DNA of 64,000 bases from Isoetes taiwanensis (GCA_021234155.1 JAJEKV010000054.1:3447622-3511621); one strand, 5' to 3'. Shown: positions 11,701 through 23,480, numbered from the stretch's first letter. The notes: generated by a model not told the origin, from the letters alone. Program-made: numbers and translations.

Positions 11701-12679
11701 TTAGTAAAAGAATTTTATTGCCAGCTGCCTTGAATCCTATCATATCTCCAGGACCTTTTCAAATTTGGGGGCTAGATTATATTGGTCCCATTAATCCTTC
11801 TTCTAAGGTCAACATCAACATATTATTGTGGCTACAGATTATTTTACTAAGTGGGCAGAGGCCATACCTTTGAGGCAGGCCAATGCCTTCACAACTGCAA
11901 GGTTTTTACATGAATATGTTTGTTCTAGGTTTGGTATTCCTTTCCAGTTACATTCTGATAGAGGTACTCCTTTTGTTAATGAAGTTATTGCTAATTTGTT
12001 GAGCATTTTGAAGGTCAAGCAGACCAAAAGCTCTTCATATTATCCTCAGGGTAATGGACAAGCTGAAGCTACTAACAAAGTGTTGAAAAATATTTTGCAG
12101 AAGACAGTTGAGGTTAACAAGAGGGATTGGCATATCAAAATAGTGGATGCACTTTGGGCATATAGAGTCACTATCAAAACAGCTACAAATCACACACCTT
12201 TCAATTTGGTTTATGGCATAGAGGCAGTTTTACCAGTAGAACTTGAATTACCTTCCTTGAGATTAGCTCATAAATTGTGCTTACCTTTTGAACATGCCTT
12301 ACAAAAAAGATTGGATGCCTTGTTACATCTAGATGAGTATAGAATGGAGGCTGAGAACACTAATTTGCTGAAAAAGGCTAAAGATCTGGCTGCATTCAAG
12401 GCTGCACACAAAATACAAGGTACTTTTAGGAAGGGAGAGCTTGTCCTCAAATGCAATAAGTCAAAGGAAGATTCAGCTGGCAAGTTTGATAATATTTGGG
12501 AAGGACCCTTTGTAGTGCTAGAATCTGCATGTACTAATTCTTATTGGTTACAAGAGGTTGCTTCAGGAATGCCATTGCCAAATCCTATCAATATCCCAAG
12601 ATCCGAAAAGGTATTGGGACCGACATGCTTGCTTGCTTGTCCCTCTTTTTACATTAAAAAGCTTAGAGATCTACAGTAG
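8761..12679 (+). pseudogene. pol: Gypsy-1 pol: PR, archaeal RNase H, RT, RNase H, IN
   Basis: The first frame (8761-11106, 781 codons) holds an aspartic protease (LLDGGSPLNIM, residues ~40-50). Next is an archaeal-type RNase H (~197-330) with all four acidic positions visible: FDGG, NVAEYKAL, YGDSQLV and ETDALRR. RT follows (~398-650) with ICIDYRDLNK, PFGLMNAPATFQRAM and the YLDD active site at ~577, and then the gypsy RNase H. In that last domain the usual first Asp is replaced (VYITVTKKAIG), and the frame breaks near 11090. The 11093-11503 frame finishes RNase H; 11421-11873 has the integrase HHCC finger (REMHKG..GGHF, CHQC) and the first core Asp (GLDYIGP). After a shift near 11820, 11828-12679 supplies ATDYFTKWAEA, SDRGTPF and GQAEATN (second Asp and Glu) and a Tat-like C-terminal tail. 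Several frame breaks make it non-functional as written. Confidence 0.88.
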
Positions 12680-12687
12680 GGTTAAAG

Positions 12688-12763
12688 TAGTTAGATCAGT
12701 TTGACTTTTGAGCACATTACTCTAGTAGTTAGATCAGTTTGACTTTTGAGCACATTACTCTAA
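12688..12763 (+). repeat. 38-bp tandem duplication
   Basis: Two adjacent copies of a 38-bp unit beginning TAGTTAGATCAGTTTGACTT, just after the integrase stop. They are nearly identical, so this is a recent local duplication. Confidence 0.9.
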
Positions 12764-13242
12764 TGAGTTGATTTCATGTTTATAGGGTGATCTGACCAGA
12801 TAACAGTACAAATGATCTCAAAACATGATTGATACTAATGATTACCAAGTGTCATATGCAGGAGCATCCTTCTTCCACTTTTATTCATCTGTCTTAAAGC
12901 ATTCCTACCATCCATTCAGCCTTCTATTCTCTTTTTTCCATACCTTAACAGCACTCTGCAAAATCACCTTCACCATCATAGCAGAGTTGCAAGGATTTGA
13001 GACTAATTGGTTTGTGTGTTTCCATGACAGGGGCACTCTTCCTCCATTCTTTTTCATTTGTCATAAGTAGCCCTACCTTCCATTTAAACTTCTTACTCTT
13101 GTTTTCATTCCCAAAAGAAGAAAAGCACTCTGCAATTCATCTTTACCACCATAGCAGAGTTGCAACTTTTGAAGGTCAAGAAGAAGACATGCATTTTCTT
13201 GTTTTGGCGAAATCTCAAATACTTGCACACTCACTTCATCTC

Positions 13243-13400
13243 CATTCCATCACCACCCTGTCATGTTCACACTCACTTCTGCCTTTTCTCACTCACCATA
13301 CTCCATTCACATCATTCCATCACCACCCTGTCATGTTCACACTCACTTCTGCCTTTTCTCACTCACCATACTCCATTCACATCATTCCGTCACCACATTC
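13243..13400 (+). repeat. 71-bp tandem repeat, ~2.3 copies
   Basis: Copies begin at 13243, 13314 and 13385 (third partial, ATTCCGTCACC). The same array occurs in unit 2 at about 20990-21150 as part of the large duplication. Confidence 0.9.
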
Positions 13401-13549
13401 ACACTCATTTCATCAACATTTGCACTTCACACTCTCATTCTATCATGTTCCCACTTAGACACCTTGGTACAAAGTTGAAGACCCCTCTAGTTGTCCATTT
13501 TTTACATCACATGGCTGAGGGGTCCAGCCTTTTTCTTGTTTTGGCAAGA

Positions 13550-16032
13550 TGTTGCCCCCAAAGGGCAACATGCTAATTGTGATCTATGCATTCAAACTAG
13601 GTCAATTCATCTTGAAAGACTAGGTCAAAGTTTGAAAGATCTTGGTATTCAATATTGATATGGAGGTCAAAGAATGTTCATTCTTCAGGTCAAGAAGAGC
13701 TCAAGTTGAAAGTCACAAGAGGTATTTCATTTGGAGTCAAATGCTTAGTCAAGAATATACTCTAGAAGAATTTGGGTTATGAAGTTTGGAAGACCTCTTT
13801 TGAAGTTTGGAAGATTCCTGTACCCATGGCACCAAACCCTAGATTCCCTTTTTTCTTTTCTACTTCTATACTCATGCCTCATTTCCCTGCCTTTATTTGA
13901 CCATTGAGCTTGCCCTCTTTACCATATTTGCCAAATTGTTCATCTCAAATATTTTCTCTACCTACATTTTCCCTCTCCTTTCATAATATTACCATCATCA
14001 CCCATACACATCTTTTTGAGCTCCCATTATTCTATTTTTTCCATACTCTTTTACCCTCTTGACCACCATTTGTTTTCTCCTTCTTACCCCATGGTGACCA
14101 TTGCCTAGGTATTCGTGCCATTCATTATAGCCCCAAACTAGCCCCAAACTTGAAGGATCACATGGCTATACTCCTCCATGGTCCCGAATTTGCTAGATTT
14201 CCATAATAGAATTTTATTATCCCTAAAAGACCTTGGCCAAAATTCCTAAAAGGCCAAAATACGGGCATATTCGGGTATATATGCCTTAAAATACGCGAAC
14301 CGTATCGCGAAGTTAAAAATACGGTCTTCAACCCTAAAACTTGGAAATCAGCTTATATCTCGCCGGAATTATATCCTTAAGCTCTGTAACTTAACTATTT
14401 TTGGATTCCTTCATCTAAGCAACACATTAAGCCTAAGATCATGGTCTGTAACCCCGGGAATTTCAAAATCAAACCTATATACTGTAACAAACATACACAG
14501 GCAGTTTTCGAAGGCCGAGAAGCGCTCAAACCTTACAGTGATCATTGCTAAGCAGGACTTGAAGGATTTGTGAAGACTCTGAGTACTCCCCGATCAGATC
14601 CAAAGAGATTTGGTTGAAATTATCTCTTAAAATTATTTGATGACCTGAAGTTGATATTTTCTTGCATTTGAAGTACTGAAGTACCATTATTCATTATTAT
14701 TATTATGATTGATTTACCTCCATATCAATGAAAATTTGATGCCAAGTTGAAGAAATTCTCTCTGATATGATTTTTGACAATTTTGCCTTTCAAAAAATGC
14801 TGCAGAAAATTCCCCTATGTTCTTAATTGCTTTTGGTCCAGTTGCCATCCATCCCTGAGACATCTGAGACCCATATGTTTTGAAAAAAACAAAAAATTCC
14901 ATCTACAACTCGAGTTAGAAAAAATTGCATTCTGTTTTGACTGTTCTTGACTGTATTTTGCAAAATCCTAATGCAAAAAATACTTATGAGTATTTTTTTT
15001 GAAGAACGTGTTTTACTTCATATTATACACTCAAAATATTACAAAGTACTTCGTAAGTAAGAAATGTCCCTGAAGCATCAATAACTTTTAGATGATCACT
15101 CCATATTGGAATTTTAATCTGATCAGGCCAATTGGAGATCGAAAGCAATTATACAACTTTACGAATTTCTTGAAGCACCACGAGAGAAGAAATACGCTTA
15201 TCATAAAGACCTTTCTTAGCCTTCGGCTTCCATACACTCCATATTAGCCAAGACTTTGCCATGTGAAATGCAATCCTTTTAGAGCTTGAGTCCAGCGATT
15301 TGGATAAATACCCAAAAGAAAGTCTTGACTATCCAAAGATACTCCAAAAAAGAGAATGCCGGGACCTAAGACTACTCAGCTCTGCACACAAATATAAACA
15401 GTGCTCCAATGTTTCAATACACCGCTCACACATTGGGCAAAGTGGGCTTACTCCCGGCTTAAAGCGATGAACCATCTGATTAACTCTCAAAGAGCGATGA
15501 ATCACCTGCCAAAGTATAACATTTACCTTTGGAGGATTATATTTAGACCAAACAAGGTTCAAATGAAAATCTGACTTCATGCCCACACTCCAGAATAGCC
15601 TTGTGATATGTTGGCTTTGGAAATTCCCAAAAAAGTGGTCAGAAACTCTAGTTCCATTTTTCTGATCACTGTTTTACAGTTTGACTGCCATTGACCAATT
15701 TTTGACTCCACTTTAAGCTTGAATATCGCTCAGGATAATGATCTGACTTGGTCAAGGACTTCATCTTTATCTTCCTACAACTTTTTTGTGCCAGTCCAAA
15801 TCATCTGACCCAAAGGTTCAATTCATTTTCGACTGCTACCTCAATTTGAGTCAAGGTTCCATTTTCTAGAAATGGGAAAGGTAAGAAAACTTTTGAGTTT
15901 TTGGTTCTTTCAATATACTTATCTTCCATAGACTGATCACCTTAAGTGATCTGGAGGTCCTAACCCCAATTTGGGTTTATACTCAAGTTGGCTTATTGTG
16001 GTTGACCTTTGAAGCCATGTTGAGGGTCAACA
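13550..16032 (+). repeat. 3' LTR of gypsy-1 (2,483 bp)
   Basis: Starts TGTTGCCCCCAAAGGGCAAC and ends GGGTCAACA, so the ends form a TGTTG/CAACA inverted repeat. It is the same sequence as 21298-23420 plus 34388-34758 and as the inverted copy 47633-49497, where it is followed by a PBS and gag start; that identifies it as an LTR. CACATGTT-type stem sequence at the start (GTTGCCC...GGGCAAC) can form a hairpin. The LTR carries an embedded LINE fragment on the opposite strand (about 15000-15650), which explains much of its unusual length. No identical flanking 5-mers are seen (CAAGA before, GGTAT after). Confidence 0.82.
15150..15650 (-). pseudogene. LINE fragment, reverse-transcriptase zinc-binding domain
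   Basis: Minus-strand sequence encodes a zf-RVT domain, the segment C-terminal of RT in plant LINE proteins: FHLNLVWSKYNPPKVNVILW, then QVIHRSLRVNQMV, CPMCERCIETLEHCLYLCAE and LSSLRS. The Trp before QVIHRSLRV and the CPMC...E..EHCL..C cluster are diagnostic. Upstream LINE RT and downstream sequence are not intact. It is embedded in the gypsy-1 LTR and repeated in unit 2 at about 22870-23480. The inverted LTR at 47633-49497 lacks most of it (14995 to about 15557) but keeps its 5' part. Confidence 0.8.
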
Positions 16033-18200
16033 GGTATTATAACAATATGCTCAAGAAGTTGGGGTTACTGCCCATATATTTGTGCTCTCTTATTGAGTCA
16101 TTTGAGGGATATATCGGAAGGATGTTAATCTCATCACAATCTATCCAGAAAAGTAAACATCTGTTGGGGATTGCATTATTGGATTCTTGCTAGTGATGGA
16201 ATGAATCTTGATGGTTTGAATGGTTTAGATTGGTCCGATGTATTCTAGCTCGGGTTAGTAAAGAAGCTAATTGGATTATGTGTGAGAGTATGCCAGCAAT
16301 TTTTCGAGTGTAAGAATAGAGTCTTTGTTTGATATGTAAGATAAGGGCTCTTATATCTTGATTGGTATCTGATAAAATCAACACTACTAGAAATTAACCT
16401 ATGTAATAGGTGGACGTATTGAGAGCAGGTGAGCAATGTCTACCGAGATTACCTATAGCTTAAGGAATTTAATAAGTATTCCATATGTTAAATAGGCTTC
16501 TTTGAGAGAATCTATATTATAGACTATGATTGTAATTATTCTAGGCTCTCTTATATTGATTATCTATGCTTTGTAGCCTTTAGAATCATAGAAAAACCAT
16601 GCCAAAAAGTATATAAAATTACAAAAATAACCCCCTGTAATTATGCTAAATATTAGCATAACACAATGCATTGTGTGTATGCATTTGCAAATGTAGATCA
16701 CCATGATAACTTTTGCAATTCAAGGTTCAAGTATATTTATTACATATGATTTGCAATGGTGAGTGTGGGGTATTCATATGAAAATACGTAAAAAGATGAC
16801 GGTGGTTTGACTAGTTATGTGAGCAAAGTTGTAGGGCTTTAAGGCTTATTGTTCCATAGTACGGATTAGAAAGGAATCTACCCGAAGCTAGAAGGCAATG
16901 AACTGTGCCTTGATGGCTGTCTCTTGCTTATCCGAACCTACTCCACCATGATTCTCGACAGAGGCGCTTGGGCGGCTGACTTGAGGCATGAAGGCCGTTG
17001 TGATTCATTTGCAGGAATGTTTGGGGCAGCTTATGCTCTATGCAACGCTTTTTCGTGGGGACGGAAATCTATTTGGTGCTGCCTACTTTGGCAAGGGGTT
17101 TTCCTCCCCGGGTGTTTAAGATCATAACCTTGTGTGGAGCGCAACTGTAGCATGCTTGTCAGGAACTAGTTTAACTCTAGTTTTGCATCAGATAGTAGAC
17201 AAGTCCTCTTCTATGGACTGGATTGAAGTGGGCCTAGAAGAAAGGGTTGCCTATCTACATCAAAATGAAGCATTCTTGCATCTGCTACTTTTGGGTAGCG
17301 TAGAAGGCATGTATGTATTGAAGACTTAGTCAAACGTAATTACAGGGGTTTTGGGAGCCCGAAATAATAGGGCCACGTCAGCGTTTGATACCGCCAAATG
17401 CTGATGTGTAAGGATATGATCTCATTTCAGGGCATATGTAACAGAATATGCCCACATTCAAGGGTCCAAAGTGAATAATACAGAGGTCCAACCATAATAC
17501 ATAATAACATAAAGTAACATCTACAATATTTTTTAAATGATCTCCTACGTTACTATGCAAATGTTACAATGTTTTGTTAAATAATCTCCTACCTAATGCA
17601 AGAAGTAGATACTTACTCATAAATGGACACCAATATCCTAGATGTTGATTGCACACTATTCATGGGAAAAAGGAAATTGTATGCAATTGCTTAATCTTTC
17701 TATAGTACTACAAATTATGATCACAACTAAAAGTGCATCAAGTCACAATTGCATCCCATGTGTCTGTAAATCTTCTATGAAGGAACATAACTGGCATTCA
17801 CTTAAGAGATGACAAATCATATACCGTCGATAGAAGAACATTAAAGTTCTTAGAAAGGCCTCGAGCAAGTTTATAATGTCTCAAAACATTCAATGGGCTT
17901 GCTTAATTGCTATAAAATTATCAGTGCTTTCTTTTTCTCTTCTTCAGTTGTATGAGTGCACCTCACATGAATAAGAACTAAACCATTAACCTTCAGAAGT
18001 AGAGCTATTTGTCATGCATCAAAGCTTCTCCATTGCAATGTTCACTCTTTGCAAAATCGATGGCCATCATTCTTGAGAAACAATTGATGATATGGGCAAA
18101 GGAAACAACAGTGTGAGCCCTCACATAGGCAAAATTCAGACCCTGACACCCCACCATTGATCACATTTTCGCACCAGAGACCTTGGTTAAGGATAGCAGG
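16033..18200. other. AT-rich intergenic stretch, no gene recognised
   Basis: No coding domain recognised. A 67-codon frame at 16924-17127 and neighbours have no similarity I can place. The same sequence is found at 34759-36880 in unit 2, nearly base for base, apart from a short replacement near 16791-16830 versus 35519-35535. Interior tracts such as TAACATAAAGTAACATC are low-complexity. Confidence 0.5.
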
Positions 18201-18204
18201 AACC

Positions 18205-19620
18205 ACCGACACGATCGTTACTGTTGCTCCGTCAACTTTGCAAAGGATTTTGACACTGTACCTCGAAAAACATTATGGAAAAGATTAAGTGGGAGCCTAT
18301 AGAGACTTGTAAAATGTGGTATATAGGTCGTATGAGACTTGCTTAGATTGACTAACACCAACAGGACAACATATCAACAACATATTGGGGTCTGCCAGGA
18401 TGCCCGCTCTCTCCAACATTCTTTGGCCTCTACGTTAATCAATTGAAGGGGTGGTTTACTGCACATGGCGGTGACAGAATTCAGCTTGTGCACGAGATTA
18501 TTCGGCAGCTCATATACACTGACGATGTGGACCTCCTAGTCCAAATCCTGGAAGACATGTAGCAGCACTTGGATGCCCTTGATACTTTCTGCCGAACCAT
18601 TGGAATGTGGGTCAATTTGGCCAAGATTAAGGTACTGCTTGTCTCATCTTCACACCATCCAAGACTTCCCTTCTTCGCTTATTATGGACAAAAAGTAGAG
18701 GTAGCATCCACCTACAACTATTTAGGCATAAAATTTTTCACTAACACATACTGGGACACTTCCATTCAATTACGCTTAACAGAGGATTGGAAAGCACTGT
18801 ATGCAATGCAAAAACAATAGCTACAAGGCAGAGCTATATGACTAGACCCATCTATCACATTTGTTCAGGGTTTGAGTGGAACCCATTCTTTTATACGGGG
18901 TCAAAGTCTGGGGCCCGGACATATCCCTGGCCATCAAGAATGAACTGGCACTGGTACAGAGCCTTTCTAGCTCGAGCACTTGTGATAAAATCTAGAGCTC
19001 CATAAATCCAGAGTCCCATATCAAATTCTTCTACCAGAGACAAGTTTATTTCCTTTTACAGCGGGCCACATTTGATCGCCACATTATCTACTTTCAGACG
19101 ATACTCGGTATGGGCAATGATCATCTCCCCAACCTTGCTTATACCGTAGTCATGGATCTGCAGCACCTTAAGGCCTACTGGACGGAGAGGCAAGCTCAGT
19201 GGTTCTCCTGCTGGAATGTGCAAGAGCATAGGTGCATACATTTTGGAACTGAAGAGGATCATCATCACTTACGGCAATATCTTGATATTTTCTTCATCAG
19301 CAAGCTATGGAATACTAGTGCCTTTGAACATGTTAAGACAGATTGATAGTTTCAATCCGTACAATTGCATATCGCCTTCAAATTGAGACATGCAGGTGGA
19401 TTCGGGGGCCGAGGACAAAATATATCAGTGTTGCAAACATAGTGCCATTGAAATGAATGTAATACTCTGCAGCACTACCCAGAATTTATCCTCATCCGAG
19501 CCCTCTATGCTAAGTTGATCCTGCCTAACCAGCCACTCCATGAGCTATTGGACACAACCTGTATGGATGTGTTGGGATCTTATCCTCAAGAAATCATGGA
19601 TGCATGCACTCAGCTATGTC
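18205..19620 (+). pseudogene. LINE-type reverse transcriptase relic, copy 1
   Basis: Remains of a non-LTR reverse transcriptase spread over three frames. Block order: CFVNFAKDFDTVPRKTLWKR (18222 on, matching the AFDTVPR motif), GCPLSPTFFGLYVNQL (about 18395), then IYTDDVDLLVQ (about 18510; the YADD active site reads YTDD), an in-frame TAG at 18559, and DTFCRTIGMWVNLAKIKVLL with TYNYLGIKF (18570-18740). Further conserved-looking but unassigned frames (WNTSAFEHV, RALYAKLILPNQPLHELL) follow to about 19600. It is a decayed element with several stops. A second copy in unit 2 has the same stops, so they predate the duplication. Confidence 0.78.
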
Positions 19621-19861
19621 CTCATACACGACACTTAGATTAAAATGTATCATCTTCTTATATTTTTTATATATATTATAAAATTATAGCGTAAATATGT
19701 ATGTCATGCATCAAATATGGAGGGCTCAGATTGTGCCACATGGCATGCCAAGTGTAATCTTTTAATACGAAATGGTGCTATAGGCACTCCTTGAAAACTT
19801 CCAAACGACGCCATTACATTTTGCCCTCTCTCTCTGCAAAAGCAATAGATGAGCAACCATG

Positions 19862-20854
19862 GCTCGGGATAGTCTTACCCCGGTTTTGGGGGATCCGGAG
19901 GTAAAAATACCGTCCTCCCGTTATCACCGTGGCTCGGCGAATCCGTTTCGGGACCCCCATTTCACCCGTCGCGACACGCGTGAGGTTTCGCATAAATGCG
20001 TCGCCCGCAGCGCCACATCCGGGCGTCCGTGATGTTCCCGCCTCGGTATCACCAACACTGATCCGCCCTCGGAATCACCAACACGATCCCCTCGGGATCC
20101 CCATGCCGTGGCCGATAACCCGCCCCGATATCGGCCGTGGGTGTGATCCCTCCTCAGGGATCGCCATCGGCGTGGCGATATCGACCACCCGATATCGCCA
20201 CCTTATCGGGCCTCGGGATTACCACCATGGCCGACATCGGCCGACGCCGAGGACGGGGAAAATGCGCCCTCCGGGATCCGGATAGGACTCGGCGATAACG
20301 GCCCGATATCGGCCGCGGTGAATCCCTCCTCGGGGATCACCGATACCCCGGTCGTGATTACTTCCTCGGGATCACCGGAATCAGCGGGTGTGATCCCCTC
20401 CTCGGGATCGCCATCGCTCGGTGATATCGGATGCCGTTATCGCCAAAGGTTATTAAAGCCCTCGGGATCCCGAGGCCTTCTCGGTGAAAACCTCCTCGGG
20501 ATCTGCCTTTGCCTTGAATTTTAAAGCGGGGGCCGTCCACGTGGTTCAATGGATGCCATTGGTTTGAATTAATGCGGCGGCCCGGTCGTTAATGTAAATG
20601 CGCCATCCGCTAATGGTGTAACCGAGGGCGGGAAACCGCCGATTATTAAATGCGGCCCGGCTATGTCCGAACTCGCGGCGCCAAGAACGATTGCCCTTTC
20701 AGGCGTAAGGCTGGCGGAAAGGGGCTCGATTTACCCGAATCAGAGGCGTCCATTTCTTTGTTGCATCTGCTGAGTATTTAAAGGTAAGCGCCATCGACAG
20801 ATCCGTTTTTTAATTCTATTTAGTCTTATTCTAACCGGTTATGTTATTTTACAG
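19862..20854 (+). promoter_or_regulatory. MULE 5' region and promoter, copy in unit 1
   Basis: Counterpart of 38521-39559: CGATATCGGCC and CCTC(C)GGGATC motifs, then a segment ending in TATTTAAAG/GTAAGCGCC (5' UTR exon and intron donor, donor GT at about 20781) and TTATTTTACAG/ATG at 20854/20855 (acceptor and start codon). Almost every CCTCCGGGATC of unit 2 reads CCTCGGGATC here, one base shorter. The region would supply a promoter, a 5' UTR and a leader intron to whatever follows; because of the tandem junction, what follows is gypsy-1 noncoding sequence. Confidence 0.6.
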
Positions 20855-21205
20855 ATGGTGGAGGAGTCGATTAACCTCGCAATTCATCTTTACCACCATA
20901 GCAGAGTTGCAACTTTTGAAGGTCAAGAAGAAGACATGCATTTTCTTGTTTTGGCGAAATCTCAAATACTTGCACACTCACTTCATCTCCATTCCATCAC
21001 CACCCTGTCATGTTCACACTCACTTCTGCCTTTTCTCACTCACCATACTCCATTCACATCATTCCATCACCACCCTGTCATGTTCACACTCACTTCTGCC
21101 TTTTCTCACTCACCATACTCCATTCACATCATTCCGTCACCACATTCACACTCATTTCATCAACATTTGCACTTCACACTCTCATTCTATCATGTTCCCA
21201 CTTAG
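20855..21205 (+). CDS. Chimeric 116-aa frame across the duplication junction
   Basis: The ATG, the first eight codons (MVEESINL) and the upstream leader intron and promoter come from the Ulp1-like gene of the MULE. From codon 9 the frame runs into the gypsy-1 pol-to-LTR spacer and stays open for 116 codons, ending HVPT before a TAG. The product would be Ser/His/Thr/Phe-rich with the 71-bp repeat translated twice. No domain is recognisable and it is probably not a functional protein. It is listed because a possibly complete promoter, 5' UTR intron and start codon are fused in frame to new sequence. Confidence 0.3.
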   Translation: MVEESINLAIHLYHHSRVATFEGQEEDMHFLVLAKSQILAHSLHLHSITTLSCSHSLLPFLTHHTPFTSFHHHPVMFTLTSAFSHSPYSIHIIPSPHSHSFHQHLHFTLSFYHVPT

Positions 21206-21297
21206 ACACCTTGGTACAAAGTTGAAGACCCCTCTAGTTGTCCATTTTTTACATCACATGGCTGAGGGGTCCAGCCTTTTTCTTGTTTTTTATAAGA

Positions 21298-23420
21298 TGT
21301 TGCCCCCAAAGGGCAACATGCTAATTGTGATCTATGCATTCAAACTAGGTCAATTCATCTTGAAAGACTAGGTCAAAGTTTGAAAGATCTTGGTATTCAA
21401 TATTGATATGGAGGTCAAAGAATGTTCATTCTTCAGGTCAAGAAGAGCTCAAGTTGAAAGTCACAAGAGGTATTTCATTTGGAGTCAAATGCTTAGTCAA
21501 GAATATACTCTAGAAGAATTTGGGTTATGAAGTTTGGAAGACCTCTTTTGAAGTTTGGAAGATTCCTGTACCCATGGCACCAAACCCTAGATTCCCTTTT
21601 TTCTTTTCTACTTCTATACTCATGCCTCATTTCCCTGCCTTTATTTGACCATTGAGCTTGCCCTCTTTACCATATTTGCCAAATTGTTCATCTCAAATAT
21701 TTTCTCTACCTACATTTTCCCTCTCCTTTCATAATATTACCATCATCACCCATACACATCTTTTTGAGCTCCCATTATTCTATTTTTTCCATACTCTTTT
21801 ACCCTCTTGACCACCATTTGTTTTCTCCTTCTTACCCCATGGTGACCATTGCCTAGGTATTCGTGCCATTCATTATAGCCCCAAACTAGCCCCAAACTTG
21901 AAGGATCACATGGCTATACTCCTCCATGGTCCCGAATTTGCTAGATTTCCATAATAGAATTTTATTATCCCTAAAAGACCTTGGCCAAAATTCCTAAAAG
22001 GCCAAAATACGGGCATATTAGTTATATATATGCCTTAAAATCTGTGAACCGTATCGCTGAGTTTAAAAAAATACGGTCTTCAACCCTAAAACTTGGAAAT
22101 CAGCTTATATCTCGCCGGAATTATATCCTTAAGCTCTGTAACTTAACTATTTTTGGATTCCTTCATCTAAGCAACACATTAAGCCTAAGATCATGGTCTG
22201 TAACCCCGGGAATTTCAAAATCAAACCTATATACTGTAACAAACATACACAGGCAGTTTTCGAAGGCCGAGAAGCGCTCAAACCTTACAGTGATCATTGC
22301 TAAGCAGGACTTGAAGGATTTGTGAAGACTCTGAGTACTCCCCGATCAGATCCAAAGAGATTTGGTTGAAATTATCTCTTAAAATTATTTGATGACCTGA
22401 AGTTGATATTTTCTTGCATTTGAAGTACTGAAGTACCATTATTCATTATTATTATTATGATTGATTTACCTCCATATCAATGAAAATTTGATGCCAAGTT
22501 GAAGAAATTCTCTCTGATATGATTTTTGACAATTTTGCCTTTCAAAAAATGCTGCAGAAAATTCCCCTATGTTCTTAATTGCTTTTAGTCCAGTTGCCAT
22601 CCATCCCTGAGACATCTGAGACCCATATGTTTTGAAAAAAACAAAAAATTCCATCTACAACTCGAGTTAGAAAAAATTGCATTCTGTTTTGACTGTTCTT
22701 GACTGTATTTTGCAAAATCCTAATGCAAAAAATACTTATGAGTATTTTTTTTGAAGAACGTGTTTTACTTCATATTATACACTCAAAATATTACAAAGTA
22801 CTTCCAGAAGTAAGAAATGTCCCTGAAGCATCAATAACTTTTAGATGATCACTCCATATTGGAATTTTAATACGATCAGGCCAATTGGAGATCTGAAAGC
22901 AATTATACAACTTCTTACGAATTTCTTGAAGCACCACCTAAGAAGAAATACGCTTATCATAAAAGACCTTTCTTCGCCTTCGCTTCCATACACTCCATAT
23001 TAGCCAAGACTTTGCCATGTGAAATGCAATCCTTTTAGAAGCAGTCCACTGATTTGGATAAATACCCAAAAGAAAGTGCTGACTATCCAAAGATACTCCA
23101 AAAAGAGAATGCAGTCAGGACCTAAGACTACTCAGCTCTGCACACAAATATAAACAGTGCTCCAATGTTTCAATACACCGCTCACACATTGGGCAAAGTG
23201 GGCTTACTCCCGGCTTAAAGCGATGAACCATCTGATTAACTCTCAAAGAGCGATGAATCACCTGCCAAAGTAGAACATTTACCTTTGGAGGATTATATTT
23301 AGACCAAACAAGGTTCAAATGAAAATCTGACTTCATGCCCACACTCCAGAATAGCCTTGTGATATGTTGGCTTTGGAAATTCCCAAAAAAGTGGTCAGAA
23401 ACTCTAGTTCCATTTTCCTG
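21298..23420 (+). repeat. Gypsy-1-family LTR copy in unit 2, left part
   Basis: Same sequence as 13550 onward (TGTTGCCCCCAAAGGGCAAC). Interrupted at 23421 by gypsy-2 and resumed at 34388-34758, where the end has decayed from TCAACAGG to TCAATGG. The preceding spacer reads TTTTTATAAGA instead of TTTTGGCAAGA. Confidence 0.88.
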
Positions 23421-23480
23421 TGTTAGTCCTGTGCCTCCTGGTACAGGACTATTCATGCATACGTCAGACCAGGTCAAGCT
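22870..23480 (-). pseudogene. LINE zf-RVT fragment, copy in unit 2
   Basis: Second copy of the LINE fragment at 15150-15650, with a longer open stretch: FHLNLVWSKYNPPKVNVLLW, QVIHRSLRV and the CPMC...C cluster in a 122-codon frame (23115-23483). The first ~21 codons of that frame come from gypsy-2 LTR sequence read through the insertion junction at 23421 and are not LINE-derived. Confidence 0.78.

Larger units (their letters stand above)
12680..13549 (+). other. Gypsy-1 pol-to-LTR noncoding region
   Basis: An 870 bp region between the integrase stop and the 3' LTR, CT-rich on the plus strand, with no coding domain. It carries a 38-bp tandem duplication (12688-12763) and a 71-bp repeat in about 2.3 copies (13243-13400, unit starting ATTCCATCACCACCC). 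Imperfect echoes of a GCAGAGTTGCAA segment occur at about 12980 and 13154. Long repeat-bearing spacers here are typical of Tat/Ogre elements. The frames called across the 71-bp repeat are Ser/His/Thr-rich and look like translated repeat. The tandem duplication unit 1 starts inside this region at 13134. Confidence 0.6.
7540..16032 (+). mobile_element. Gypsy-1: 5'-truncated Tat-like LTR retrotransposon
   Basis: Order on the plus strand: gag with zinc knuckles (7544-8399), a linker (8430-8717), protease, archaeal-type RNase H, RT, RNase H and integrase (8761-12679), an 870 bp noncoding region and a TGTTG...CAACA LTR (13550-16032). RT before integrase makes it Ty3/gypsy; a second, archaeal-type RNase H and the long pol-to-LTR spacer point to the Tat/Ogre branch. 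The 5' LTR and the gag N-terminus are missing: the element starts inside gag, fused to MULE transposase sequence. A same-family 5' LTR, PBS and gag start lie inverted at 47303-49497. No target-site duplication is recognisable. The reading frame is broken at least five times. Confidence 0.85.
13134..20880. repeat. Large tandem duplication, unit 1 (7,747 bp)
   Basis: 13134 onward (AATTCATCTTTACCACCATA) is repeated from 20881 onward, and 20855-20880 (ATGGTGGAGG.GTCGATTAAC) reappears at 39560-39584. The unit holds the last 416 bp of gypsy-1's internal region, its 3' LTR, LINE debris and a MULE 5' region up to and including the start codon of the Ulp1 gene. The junction sits at ...CTCGC/AATTCAT, with a few bases of possible microhomology (GC before AATTCAT at 13132-13133). 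AT-rich stretches are almost identical to unit 2; GC-rich stretches differ by many one-base indels. Confidence 0.92.

Noticed and set aside
13160-13576. Ser/His-rich 138-codon protein (and its copy near 20841)
   Set aside because: It translates the 71-bp tandem repeat in the gypsy-1 spacer; neighbouring frames are equally open. Only the junction-spanning frame at 20855 is kept, because of its upstream context.
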